Source: Bacillota bacterium (GTDB taxonomy: Bacteria; Bacillota; UBA4882; UBA8346). From it: 64,000 bases of DNA. The stretch is from assembly GCA_023435225.1 (NCBI GenBank), contig JAEYRX010000020.1, forward strand, positions 1-64,000, written 5' to 3'. The notes under the pieces were generated by a model that saw nothing but the letters and a program-made list of their open reading frames with translations, was not told the origin of the DNA and made no database searches. A program made the translations under genes and the position numbers. Within the stretch, counting starts at the first letter, position 1, and each line of letters begins with the position of its first letter. This document shows, one piece after another, positions 26,480-35,298 of this stretch.

Positions 26480-26706
26480 AAATAAACCCCATCCCTTAAA
26501 GGGACGAGGTTACCCGCGGTTCCACCCTTGTTGGTCAGTAATGTTATAACTGCCCACTTGGTCTGACTGTATCGAAGTCTATCGCCGACTTATATCGCCG
26601 GAGCGTCCAAGGTGGTCTTGCCGTTTCTGGCTGGAAAGTTCACAGCTATTACTTTCCTCTCTGCAAGCTGTCAAACGGTTTGTTCCTTATCATTCGCCTA
26701 AAGGGT
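26480..26706 (-). promoter_or_regulatory. T-box riboswitch, threonine specifier (ACC), upstream of nudix-thrS
   Basis: Minus-strand leader of about 225 bases. Stem I carries an AAG-ACC-ACCTTGG segment with the presumed specifier ACC (Thr) at 26614-26616. The T-box proper reads AAGGGTGGAACCGCGG. A terminator CCTCGTCCC-TTTAA-GGGATGGGG with a U-rich tail follows. Uncharged tRNA-Thr should favour the antiterminator and switch on nudix-thrS. Confidence 0.93.
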
Positions 26707-26721
26707 ATTTAAATTAAATAT

Positions 26722-26750
26722 AGTATATCTCTATGACATAATTTAGTCAA
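26722..26750 (-). promoter_or_regulatory. Promoter of the nudix-thrS T-box transcript
   Basis: On the minus strand -35 TTGACT, 17-bp spacer, -10 TATACT, ending about 15 bases before stem I. Confidence 0.75.
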
Positions 26751-26806
26751 TCGTTTCTATTGATTTTACTGTATTATAATTAAAGTGCGAAATTTGTATT
26801 ATTATC

Positions 26807-27361
26807 TTAGAATTTTTTCATACCCCCCAATTTAAACCTTTCTACCAATGCTACTGCTTTTGTATCCACCAATTGATATAGGGCCATTGTTCTAATGATA
26901 AATTCTTCAGTAAGTCTTACCTGAAATATTTCTTGTTGTTGGGCTGCAGTTAGTTCTCCCCATATATGCAATGAACAATGGGGAAAAAACGGATGCGGTG
27001 ATGGTTGAAAAGCAATTTGAGACTCAGCCAGTCTTTGATGGAGTTCCTGAAACCGGGAAACCGGTTCTACTTTTAATGCATAGACAGTTGAGTCCGGATA
27101 TTGAAAGACTTCTCCGAAAATTGCTTTAAAAGCCGGAGTTAGAGCTGCAATCTTTTTTAATTCCCTTATTACAAAAACTGGGTCTTGTCCCGGAGTGAGA
27201 TCGCCCAACCCAGAGGAACCGGTTATTGTTATCTCCGGGGGCACAGCATCAGCTAACTCAGAGCTAAAATGCTCCCGGATTTTTTGAATTTTACTTCTCA
27301 CCGGCTCCGGCAGCTCTAAAACCACCGCAACACCGGTTAAATTTAATAAATGTTTTTTCAT
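26807..27361 (-). CDS. 2H phosphoesterase-fold (2'-5' RNA ligase-like) protein, first His motif lost
   Basis: About 184 residues resembling the LigT/2H superfamily: an opening strand LTGVAVVLELPEP, a mid-protein core and a C-terminal barrel half. The second catalytic motif is visible as PHCSLHIWG (H-x-S), but the first, usually P-H-(I/V)-T, reads PPEITITG, so its His is Glu. Catalysis is therefore doubtful. I took ATG 27361 (MKKHLL) because the upstream extension to 27445 is encoded by a P1 repeat, although no strong ribosome site precedes 27361. Confidence 0.6.
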   Translation of the reverse strand: MKKHLLNLTGVAVVLELPEPVRSKIQKIREHFSSELADAVPPEITITGSSGLGDLTPGQDPVFVIRELKKIAALTPAFKAIFGEVFQYPDSTVYALKVEPVSRFQELHQRLAESQIAFQPSPHPFFPHCSLHIWGELTAAQQQEIFQVRLTEEFIIRTMALYQLVDTKAVALVERFKLGGMKKF

Positions 27362-27378
27362 GTCGAAACTACCCAAAT

Positions 27379-27497
27379 GAGGGATTTTCATAACTAACAA
27401 ATTTAACATTTGAATACAATATATTGATAGCCCCACCCAGGCCACTCACTATATATTGTATTCAAAATTAAATAAAGGTAATTATAAAATTCCCTTA
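27379..27497. repeat. Dispersed palindromic repeat, family P1, copy 5
   Basis: Outer arms GAGGGATTTTCATAACTA and AATTATAAAATTCCCTT, inner arms TGAATACAATATATTGATAG / CTATATATTGTATTCA. The inner stem is the longest in the family. Confidence 0.82.
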
Positions 27498-27566
27498 AAT
27501 AATAATATAATTCCTGTGGAATTTGTTATAAAATTTTGTGTCCTTTTTGAACCCAATTTAGATAGC

Positions 27567-29171
27567 TTAGAAAGAAACTAAAATGCTTCCGAATTTCTTT
27601 TGAAAATATGGGTTTTCCTCATATTCGACTTGTAAATCCCGCCGGAGTTGATCCCATTCTTCCATATTATTCTGAAGACGGCTTTGTTTTTTAAAAGATA
27701 CCATTAGCTTTAATGCCATCTTCCAATCATTGCGAAAGCTTTGAGCAATCAGCGCTTTGATTATAAATGGATAAACAGGTAATACCTCTATGGAATTAAC
27801 CGTTTCTAAAATCTCGGCTGTTGAAAATAATAAATCCGGTTGTTTGATTATTTGATTTAAATATTCTTGAATCTCCTTGATATCTCCTTCTACAAGCATT
27901 ATTCTGATTCTTAATTGGTCATTCTTTGCCAAAAACTCATTCGTCCGTTTATAATATCCATCCCATTCACCGGGATATTTTAACAGCAATTTCTTTAAAC
28001 GCAAATACTCTTCAAAGTTAGGCTGATCCTGAAACTGAATAAAACTTAAAGCTGCCGCCTGTTTTAACTCGCCTCTATTAAGATGGATATTGATCTGACG
28101 CTCCCGGAAGGACCGTTTGTCAGCCGGAAAGGTCCGTGAACCATGTTTGGCTAATTTAAAAGCCTGTTCACTGTCTTGCTCCATTAATCTATCAATCACC
28201 CACAAAAAACCCTCTGGTGTAGCCTTCAAAGTCTGCTCGATTTTCTCCAGTTTAACCTTTGCTTCTTCAATATCCAACGGCATCTCCGCCAGTAACTCAT
28301 ATGCCAAAACCAGAGTTAATAAAGGAGTATTTGGAGTTATATTAATGCCGATCCAATCAATTAGATTTTCCAAATCATTTTCATTGAATTTAATGAGGAT
28401 ATTTCTGATTCCGGTGGAAAATTCCCACAATACGGGGTTAAAATACATTGAAAGCAATTTTTCTTTGACCGGCAATAGATATTCCGAGGAAAAACTTAAG
28501 GAAGTTTCTGTTATTTGATATAAAAACTCCTGAAGAAATTGAACCCAAGCCTCGTTACGGCAATTATCCGGAACTGTTTCCAATCCTGAGAGTAACTCCA
28601 CGATTAATTCCGGAGTATTCGGAGCTTCTTCTTTTAATTTAGCTATTGTCAAATTCCTTATATTGTTTAACTTTTCCCAAATTGAGTCAACCCCGGACAC
28701 TGTTAAATAAGGAGATGAAAAGGTATTTCGTATTAAATTACTAATTCCGCGAGCACTTATAAAATCGTGTTTTAAATCATCTGATACCAGCGCTAAAAAA
28801 GATATGGGTTCCTTTTGGATTAATCTTTGAAATAGTGTTACTAAATTTCCGGTGTCACCAATAATGGCTTCCACAGCAGGCCTAAGATTGATAAATTTGG
28901 ATTTATCCATCAGCCAACCATAAGTAAGCGCAGTCATATGCTTACAAAAACCGTTATAAGGACAGGAACATTCCCCTTGTAAACCGGTTTTATCCAATAT
29001 TATCCGGACTTCGTATTTTCCCCCGGCGCCAATTAAAACTCCGGCCAATAAATTATCCAGCCGGCAACAATTTAATAGGTGCCCTTCTGCAAAATAACTA
29101 ATTCCCCGTTCCAAAATCTGTAACGGAACCTTTGCTTCCAGATCTGCTAATGTAAAATCGTCCCAGTTCAT
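27567..29171 (-). CDS. SWIM zinc-finger domain protein
   Basis: 534 residues. A SWIM zinc finger (about residues 50-90) is seen as CSCPYNGFCKHMTAL, giving the C-x-C-x(n)-C-x-H pattern, preceded by the typical RGISYFAEG and VLIGAGGKYEVRIIL strands. The remaining 400 residues are helical, with repeated amphipathic segments like TPR/HEAT arrays, and contain no helicase motifs. SWIM proteins of this layout often lie beside SNF2 helicases; none is present in this window. A nucleic-acid or protein-binding role is inferred. Confidence 0.8.
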   Translation of the reverse strand: MNWDDFTLADLEAKVPLQILERGISYFAEGHLLNCCRLDNLLAGVLIGAGGKYEVRIILDKTGLQGECSCPYNGFCKHMTALTYGWLMDKSKFINLRPAVEAIIGDTGNLVTLFQRLIQKEPISFLALVSDDLKHDFISARGISNLIRNTFSSPYLTVSGVDSIWEKLNNIRNLTIAKLKEEAPNTPELIVELLSGLETVPDNCRNEAWVQFLQEFLYQITETSLSFSSEYLLPVKEKLLSMYFNPVLWEFSTGIRNILIKFNENDLENLIDWIGINITPNTPLLTLVLAYELLAEMPLDIEEAKVKLEKIEQTLKATPEGFLWVIDRLMEQDSEQAFKLAKHGSRTFPADKRSFRERQINIHLNRGELKQAAALSFIQFQDQPNFEEYLRLKKLLLKYPGEWDGYYKRTNEFLAKNDQLRIRIMLVEGDIKEIQEYLNQIIKQPDLLFSTAEILETVNSIEVLPVYPFIIKALIAQSFRNDWKMALKLMVSFKKQSRLQNNMEEWDQLRRDLQVEYEENPYFQKKFGSILVSF

Positions 29172-29511
29172 GGCAATAATCTTACAGGAACCATTTTAAG
29201 GAATGAATTTATACCAAGTTGCATTCAAAGTGCAAGAATAAATTAAGTTCTCTCTGCAGTTTCATTAAGTACCTCCCAAAATTGCACTATTTTGAATGAA
29301 TCTAGGCAGTAGCAATAATAAAGCTTCCTGTATTCCTTTCTATATGGAACGGCATTAATCATAAATTTAATATAATTCCAAAAGCCAATGGGCATTAATA
29401 CTTTTTTCAGGAACCAACGTTATGAATAATGGCATTACCTATATTTATTAATTTCATTACATTTTAACTAAATACCGGAATTTTAAAATACCGTTTTAAA
29501 ATTCTGAAATT

Positions 29512-29539
29512 AATTGTCAATTCTCAATTCTCAATTAAC
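29512..29539. repeat. Heptanucleotide tandem array (AATTCTC type)
   Basis: Four in-phase 7-mers AATTGTC, AATTCTC, AATTCTC, AATTAAC, close to the start of the DnaA-box region. Confidence 0.75.
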
Positions 29540-29582
29540 AGCCTTTAGCTTGTCTTTTTTCTAATAAACCGTCACTACTTAA

Positions 29583-29766
29583 TTCTCCACACCTTCCACA
29601 AGTTATCCACAATTTAATGGTTTATATATCGTTATTTATGAAGTTTTACACATCGTCCACAATGAATCCCCACAAGGTTTTGATAGCAATAAACTCTTGT
29701 ATATTTTATTATATGGAACTTTATGTAGTTATCCACAGATTTGTGGTTATATTTATTTTTTCCACA
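29583..29766 (+). promoter_or_regulatory. DnaA-box cluster in an AT-rich intergenic region
   Basis: The 633-bp gap 29172-29804 has no gene. It contains two perfect DnaA boxes TTATCCACA (29603-29611, 29729-29737). It also has TTTTCCACA (29758-29766) and TTCTCCACA (29583-29591), each one mismatch from TTATCCACA, and a weaker TCGTCCACA (29653-29661). All are on the plus strand, within 185 bp of very AT-rich DNA. This looks like an origin or a DnaA-titrating locus. However, no dnaA, dnaN or other origin genes are nearby, and gene direction does not change across it, so an accessory DnaA site is more likely than oriC. Confidence 0.55.
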
Positions 29767-29804
29767 ATAAAAATTTCAACAAAATATAAACTTTTGCAGG
29801 AGCA

Positions 29805-30812
29805 TTATAGCTTTAAATCTGGTTGGGCGGTAATCTCCATACTTCCCGATCCTTCGGATAAATAATGAAAATAACCGGCCGCAGCGATCATAGCCGCATT
29901 ATCAGTACACAGCTTAATTTCCGGGTAATAAAGCGTTTTTCCCAACCTACCCGCTTCATCTTGACATCTTTGCCGTAAATAGGAATTGGCGGCTACCCCT
30001 CCGGAAAGTAATACCGTATCTACGTTGTATTCCTTAACAGCCTGAAATAGTTTACCGATCAACTGTTCAATAGCTGCAGTTTGAAAACTGGCGGCAATTC
30101 TCGGAATATCCAACTCAATGCCCATTTGTTTCTGACGGTTTAGATAATTAATTACCGCTGTTTTTAGCCCACTGAACGAGAAGTCGTAAGTATTATTCAA
30201 ACCGGTGAATTGGCCAAACTCAATATCGTTCATAGCTCCGACCGCAATCCTGTCGATATACGGGCCGCCCGGATAACCTAATCCAAGCACCCGGGCAATT
30301 TTGTCAAAAGCCTCGCCTGCGGCATCATCTCTGGTCCGTCCGAGAATTTTATAATCTCCCCATTGCTCCATTAATAAGAGATCGGTATGTCCTCCGGAGA
30401 CTGTAAGACATATTAGTGGTGGTTTAACTTCCGGGCGCTCTAAGACATTAGCATAAATATGCCCTTCAATATGATTCACTCCAATAAGCGGAATACCATG
30501 TCCCAAAGCTAACCCTTTAGCGAAAGATAATCCAACCAGTAAGCTTCCGATTAAGCCTGGTCCGTAAGTAACAGCAATTAGTTTAATATCATCCAAATCC
30601 ACTCCGGCTTCGGACAGGGCTAATCGGTAAATAGGTAAAACCGACTCCAAGTGGCATCGGGCAGCCAACTCCGGAACCACACCACCGAATTTCTGATGCA
30701 AATCTATTTGGGAAGAAATAATATTACTGCGGATTTTATACCCGTCTTCAATAACCGCTACTGAAGTATCATCACAAGAACTCTCAATACCTAATATTAA
30801 AAAATCGGTCAT
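29805..30812 (-). CDS. tsaD: tRNA N6-adenosine threonylcarbamoyltransferase
   Basis: 335 residues, catalytic subunit of t6A synthesis. Signatures: LGIESSCDDTSVAVIEDG, the metal-ligand pair in NHIEGHIYANVL, VSGGHTDLLLM, and SFSGLKTAVINYL. LLSGGVAANSYLRQ is the phosphate-binding loop, and CTDNAAMIAAAG supplies the third metal ligand. It transfers threonylcarbamoyl to A37 of tRNA and acts with TsaB and TsaE, encoded 16 kb away. Confidence 0.97.
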   Translation of the reverse strand: MTDFLILGIESSCDDTSVAVIEDGYKIRSNIISSQIDLHQKFGGVVPELAARCHLESVLPIYRLALSEAGVDLDDIKLIAVTYGPGLIGSLLVGLSFAKGLALGHGIPLIGVNHIEGHIYANVLERPEVKPPLICLTVSGGHTDLLLMEQWGDYKILGRTRDDAAGEAFDKIARVLGLGYPGGPYIDRIAVGAMNDIEFGQFTGLNNTYDFSFSGLKTAVINYLNRQKQMGIELDIPRIAASFQTAAIEQLIGKLFQAVKEYNVDTVLLSGGVAANSYLRQRCQDEAGRLGKTLYYPEIKLCTDNAAMIAAAGYFHYLSEGSGSMEITAQPDLKL

Positions 30813-30822
30813 CTTATATCTG

Positions 30823-30857
30823 CTCTAAATACTCCTAGAGCCTAACTCCTAACTCCA
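30823..30857. repeat. Heptanucleotide tandem array (AACTCCT type)
   Basis: Five in-phase 7-mers: CTCTAAA, TACTCCT, AGAGCCT, AACTCCT, AACTCCA. The end of the array overlaps the stop codon of the adjoining gene at 30849. Confidence 0.7.
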
Positions 30858-31487
30858 TAATTCTTTTTTCCTGGCCCGGTAAGCTCCATAAGTCAAAATT
30901 TCATCATCGGATACAATACTACCGTCAATAACTTCTGCCAAAAAAACCAAGTGAGTTCCAGCATCTATTGTTTTATCCGGTTGAATACGGCATTCCAAAT
31001 AACCGGGGAGAGCATTCAAAATTGGTGCTCCACTGACTCCGATCCTCCATGATAAATTGGCAAATTTATCGGTCTCCCGGCCTGACTTAAACCCAAATTG
31101 CTTAACTAAATCCAACCTGTCAGCCGTTAAAAAATTAACCGCAAAAACCTTACTATCAAGAATATAGTCGGTAGTCAAATGCTGTTTATCCATTCCCAAC
31201 AATATTTGCAGCGGCTGGTCGGTTATTTGGAATACGGTATTATTAATCATCCCGTCATATTTTCCCCCTTTTAGAGAAGAAACAATAAATAAGCCACAAG
31301 GGATTTTAAATAAAACATTTTGAAGATCGGTTCGGGAGTCCTGATTTTTGGCTTCTTGCTCTTTCTTTATTTCCTGATCGGTAATTTCTTCAAAAAATTC
31401 CGGGCCCGCCCCGCAAACAGGACACTCGACCGGTGGCGCATCTCCTACATGAATATAACCACAAACAGTACACCGCCATTTCTTCAA
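30849..31487 (-). CDS. Rubredoxin-flavin reductase fusion protein
   Basis: 212 residues. An N-terminal rubredoxin-like domain (1-40) has C-x2-C-G-Y and C-P-V-C-G-A, the four Cys that bind one iron. A flavin reductase-like FMN-binding domain follows (about 58-212) with LFKIPCGLFIVSS, MINNTVFQIT, FAVNFLT and LECRI. Related proteins (high-molecular-weight rubredoxins) pass electrons to oxygen- or NO-reducing flavodiiron proteins in anaerobes. In the classical Moorella protein the flavin domain comes first; here the order is reversed. No flavodiiron gene is in the window. Confidence 0.82.
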   Translation of the reverse strand: MKKWRCTVCGYIHVGDAPPVECPVCGAGPEFFEEITDQEIKKEQEAKNQDSRTDLQNVLFKIPCGLFIVSSLKGGKYDGMINNTVFQITDQPLQILLGMDKQHLTTDYILDSKVFAVNFLTADRLDLVKQFGFKSGRETDKFANLSWRIGVSGAPILNALPGYLECRIQPDKTIDAGTHLVFLAEVIDGSIVSDDEILTYGAYRARKKELWS

Positions 31488-31538
31488 TAAAAAATCACCA
31501 CCAATTTCAATGATTTAACCAGTATATTCAATTGAAAT

Positions 31539-33266
31539 TTAAAATATCGACTTATCCTGGTCCGACTCTGTTTCAGTCAACTTCCTTAATTCTTCGGAAG
31601 CCTCGCCGATTTTTAACGCCATTCGGTTGGCTTCTTTTACATTTAATTGATAATCCAAGATTTCCAGGTCAATAGAATTATAATTGTTATTGTCTTCCAA
31701 AGTTAAGCCGGTAATCAAATTTGCTTCCTTAGCCAAAGTATTACTCTTATTGAAGATTTCTCCCATTACTGTTGATAGCCTGGTAATATTTTTAAAGCTT
31801 TCCCGGGCTGTAATAAAAACTGAATTGCATATACCGGAGATTTCGATATTGGCCGGTAAAACTTCTTTATCCTGTTCTGATTGTGCTGAGTTCTGCTGAA
31901 TTAAGTTGATAATCTCTTCATTAGTTGCCTGAATTTTTGTTAAGAATTCATGTAGCCGGGTGGATGCTTTATCCGATTGACTAACTAATTTGGCTATTTC
32001 ACTAGCTACTACTCCAAATCCCAAACCTTTGTTTCCGGCCCTCGCTGCTTGAATCGCCGTATTTAAGGCCAACAATTCAGTTTGTTCCGCCACATCCTTT
32101 AGCGCTGATACTATATCGGTAATCTGAGTTGAAGCACTTTGCAGATTATTTGCCAAATCGGCAATCTCCTCCGATACGTCCTTCTGCTCCAAAGGCCGGC
32201 CTAAAATCTCATTTATTTGAGTTTCACTAAAAATTACTTGATTTTGTAAATCATCATGAATTAAAGAAATCTTTTGGGGTATTTTGTGTAGATCTTCGCT
32301 GTTTTTAGTTAAGTGCCCCAACTGCTCATCCGCCTTGCTAAGCAGTTCGTTTTGATTTTTAAAGTTCTCATTAAGCGTTTTGGCTACTTCTTGAAGTTGA
32401 ATTGCAAATAATTCAGTTTTTCTAATTTCCGTCACCAATTCCCGGCAAAGAAAATCATACCGTTTAATGGAATTAGTTGAGTCAAGGAAAATTATGTTCC
32501 AGTAATTTAAAGAATCCTGAAATGTTAATCCAGCTTTTCCCAGACCAACTGCTGATTGAATTTTAAATTCAACCTGAAATAATTTATCATTTGCCTCATT
32601 TAAGGCTTTGGATATTAGTTTAGCCGGTTTGAGTATGGTCTTAACAGAAGCATATAAAAACTTACCGCCTATAAAGACAATAACAATAAAAATAATTAAC
32701 AACACTAAAAAGAATTCGATTCCTTCTATTAAAGATTGCGCTATATTGATTTTATTACGGCTACTATAGAACTGTGCCTGTAAGTTAAGTACCTTTGTAT
32801 AATTTGAATAAGATTCCTTAAGAGCCAAATAATCAGCTTTAGTTAAACCTGTTTGTTGATATTTGCCTAATTTATCAGCCAAATTTTGAAATTCCTTTTT
32901 TAGAGGGCCCAAATCCGGGCTATTAGGTCGATTTGGCAATTTGTTAATATCCTCTTCAATTTTGGCTAGTAAATCAGCTACATCCAAACCTGTTTCCGCC
33001 AAAAGGCTGGATTGACATCTACTTAATAAGGCCTCGGAGGTTACTTTTATTGAAGAAAAGATTGAAGTCGCTTGTCCAGTCTTGGTATTAGTTTTTTCAA
33101 TATCTTGTTGTAGTTTTTGGCCGAACCGGATAACCAATATACCCTGCAGCAACATTCCAACTAAACAAATAATCGCAATAATCCGTATTTTATAAGCAAA
33201 TTGCAATCCGGTAAAAAAATTGAGTTTTTTTTCGCTATTTGCTTTAAATCTAGTTAATAGTTGCAT
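31539..33266 (-). CDS. Chemoreceptor-like (MCP signalling domain) membrane protein, first of a pair
   Basis: 575 residues. One membrane segment near residues 28-46, an extracytoplasmic helical region to about 175, a second segment (about 180-203), then a coiled-coil cytoplasmic region. The signalling tip is recognisable as AEQTELLALNTAIQAARAGN followed by GFGVVASEIAKL, close to the conserved MCP hairpin. There is no clear HAMP domain or methylation helices. No che genes are nearby. Its start overlaps the stop of the second receptor gene by 17 bp, and a GGAGGAG site precedes it. Confidence 0.8.
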   Translation of the reverse strand: MQLLTRFKANSEKKLNFFTGLQFAYKIRIIAIICLVGMLLQGILVIRFGQKLQQDIEKTNTKTGQATSIFSSIKVTSEALLSRCQSSLLAETGLDVADLLAKIEEDINKLPNRPNSPDLGPLKKEFQNLADKLGKYQQTGLTKADYLALKESYSNYTKVLNLQAQFYSSRNKINIAQSLIEGIEFFLVLLIIFIVIVFIGGKFLYASVKTILKPAKLISKALNEANDKLFQVEFKIQSAVGLGKAGLTFQDSLNYWNIIFLDSTNSIKRYDFLCRELVTEIRKTELFAIQLQEVAKTLNENFKNQNELLSKADEQLGHLTKNSEDLHKIPQKISLIHDDLQNQVIFSETQINEILGRPLEQKDVSEEIADLANNLQSASTQITDIVSALKDVAEQTELLALNTAIQAARAGNKGLGFGVVASEIAKLVSQSDKASTRLHEFLTKIQATNEEIINLIQQNSAQSEQDKEVLPANIEISGICNSVFITARESFKNITRLSTVMGEIFNKSNTLAKEANLITGLTLEDNNNYNSIDLEILDYQLNVKEANRMALKIGEASEELRKLTETESDQDKSIF

Positions 33267-35028
33267 CAGACTCCTCCAAATAAGGTTGATACTTTATCTG
33301 TTCCAAAGAAGTCAAGAGGTGGAATAGAATAACATCCAGTTCATCCGCTGAAATAGCCAATTTTTCTGAATCAGTGATAATGTCCAAAGCAGCCATAGCG
33401 CGCCCATGATTACCAGGCGCCTGGCGGCTTAAATCCGCTAATATTGTAGTTAAGTTCTCCAAAACCTGTTCTTCCTTTTCAAAATCATGGACTAAATTAC
33501 CATAACTATTAATCTTCGCTAAATTTTCGGAAAAACTTGCAGTTAATCTTTTCAGTTGCTCTACTACATCATCGATATTTTGGGCTTCTGCTTTATTATG
33601 CGATAAAACTGTTTCCATCAACTTAGTAACTGCTACTGTTTTCTTCCCCATTAAAACAGAGAGTTTTAATAAATTTTTAGAAGCATTATTAATTTTTAAA
33701 GCTAATTCTTCAATTTCAGTGGCGGTAATACTAAAGTTATCCCCGATCTCTCCAGCCCTAGCCGCTTCAATTGAAGCATTAAGGGCCAGCAGGTTTGTTT
33801 GCTCGGAAATACTATAAAAAATGGTTACTGTTTGGTTTATCTCATCCAATAAGCTTTTCAACCCTTTTAATTGTTCGGTAATCCCTTGATAAAACTTTCC
33901 TTTATCTTTAATTCTACTTTGAACTTTTACTATCTGGTCCGGAATAGCATCCATGTTGTCTTTTTGTTTTTCAATACTATTTTGTAATCCCGATGCTTCT
34001 TGTTCCAAACTTATCATGTCGCTATTTAAAATTTTTATCTGCTCCGACAAATCCGGAAATTTGTCAAGCTTACTAAATACTTCGTTAGTGAAATTTCTTA
34101 AATCTTCTTTGATAGCTATATGTTGATTATTATTCCGGCTAATCCACTCGGAAAGTTGACGAAGCTCCGGACCGGAGTCTTCAATTTTTTTAATAATAGC
34201 AGCATATCGTAACGCCAGTTTTTTTAGATATCCGGAAAAAGCATTCTGCAAAGCCTTCAATTCCATGTTATTGTATGGTAAATCCGGCAGCAACAATAAT
34301 CCTTCTTTAACCCTGCCGGCTATCACCTCAAAGTGTTTAATAGCTTGTTGATGAACGTTACCGGTTTTAATTAGTCTTATCCCCCATAAAACCGATAGTA
34401 TTAAAATAAGCGCCAGCCCTGGAAAAACTTTTAACCATGTTAGTCGAGTAATATTTTTATTTTTTTCCTCTTTCCTAAGATGCAATTCTTTCTCGATCTG
34501 GTCAAGATATTTTTGAATTTTACCGACTTCTGCCCAGATCTCATAATAATTACTAAAAGCTACTGGTTCCGAGACGTAACCCGAAATTTTCGCTGAGCTT
34601 ATTTTTAAAGCAACTATATCCTTTTCGGTATTAATTATTTCCGGTAAAAGAATTACTTGATCCTTAATCTGTTTAGCAATATCTTTGGAAGAATCGAAAG
34701 AAATCCCGGCCAGTTCTTCATTGTAAATAATCGGTAATTTGGCAAAATTTTGCCGCAACTCATAAACAGTAGCCAGATATTTATCATAACGTTGGTTATT
34801 CTCCAATAATCCCCCGCTCATTCCGATAATTAGCGAGACTCCCCATATTAATTGCATTGTGGTTAAAAAAACTATACTGATTATAAAGAGGAAAAACTGA
34901 TTTCTAGTTGAAAAAGCAGTAAGTTTTACCCTTACAATTTGAAGTTTTAAGCTGGAGATTAACTTGATAAATAACTCTTTTAAGCTCGATTTAAAATTGG
35001 TAAAAATTTTCGAAAACTCAATCTTCAT
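33250..35028 (-). CDS. Chemoreceptor-like (MCP signalling domain) membrane protein, second of a pair
   Basis: About 592 residues. Two membrane segments (about 47-70 and about 205-222) flank an extracytoplasmic helical domain. The cytoplasmic part is coiled coil with the tip SEQTNLLALNASIEAARAGE, but the next block reads GDNFSITATEIEEL instead of the usual GRGFAVVADEVRKL, so CheA/CheW contact may be altered. I chose ATG 35028 (MKIEF), preceded by GGAGGAG, over an in-frame ATG at 35106 inside a heptamer array. It may form a paired sensor with the next gene, with which it overlaps. Confidence 0.8.
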   Translation of the reverse strand: MKIEFSKIFTNFKSSLKELFIKLISSLKLQIVRVKLTAFSTRNQFFLFIISIVFLTTMQLIWGVSLIIGMSGGLLENNQRYDKYLATVYELRQNFAKLPIIYNEELAGISFDSSKDIAKQIKDQVILLPEIINTEKDIVALKISSAKISGYVSEPVAFSNYYEIWAEVGKIQKYLDQIEKELHLRKEEKNKNITRLTWLKVFPGLALILILSVLWGIRLIKTGNVHQQAIKHFEVIAGRVKEGLLLLPDLPYNNMELKALQNAFSGYLKKLALRYAAIIKKIEDSGPELRQLSEWISRNNNQHIAIKEDLRNFTNEVFSKLDKFPDLSEQIKILNSDMISLEQEASGLQNSIEKQKDNMDAIPDQIVKVQSRIKDKGKFYQGITEQLKGLKSLLDEINQTVTIFYSISEQTNLLALNASIEAARAGEIGDNFSITATEIEELALKINNASKNLLKLSVLMGKKTVAVTKLMETVLSHNKAEAQNIDDVVEQLKRLTASFSENLAKINSYGNLVHDFEKEEQVLENLTTILADLSRQAPGNHGRAMAALDIITDSEKLAISADELDVILFHLLTSLEQIKYQPYLEESDATIN

Positions 35029-35046
35029 AGTTCTCCTCCAATATAA

Positions 35047-35081
35047 TTGACAATTGAGAATGGACAATTGACAATTTAAAA
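35047..35081. repeat. Heptanucleotide tandem array (TTGACAA type)
   Basis: In-phase 7-mers TTGACAA, TTGAGAA, TGGACAA, TTGACAA, TTTAAAA, immediately upstream of the second receptor gene. Confidence 0.75.
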
Positions 35082-35207
35082 CCAAAAAATAAGTATAAAA
35101 CTTCATTTGGCAAACGGAAAGCGAAAGTTTAATTTTTTACAGCTTTAAAAGAAATTTAATAAAATCAACTCACGAAATGGACAGATAACTTTTTCTTAAA
35201 AACGATC

Positions 35208-35238
35208 TAAAAATAGAAAGGGCAATCGAAATTGCCCC
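35208..35238 (-). terminator. Terminator of the paaK-ACT operon
   Basis: On the minus strand GGGCAAT-TTCG-ATTGCCC, a stem closed by a stable UUCG loop, followed by UUUCUAUUUUU. It lies about 60 bp after the ACT gene stop. Confidence 0.85.
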
Positions 35239-35298
35239 GATGAAACATTAACAAGATTAAAACACTAGTTTATAATTAACTTCATCCTAAATAAATGT

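Noticed and set aside
27361..27445. N-terminal extension of the 2H-fold protein
   Set aside because: It is encoded by the P1 palindrome and is not part of the conserved domain.
29172..29804. Chromosomal origin (oriC)
   Set aside because: DnaA boxes are present, but dnaA/dnaN are absent and genes on both sides run in the same direction, so I report only a DnaA-box cluster.
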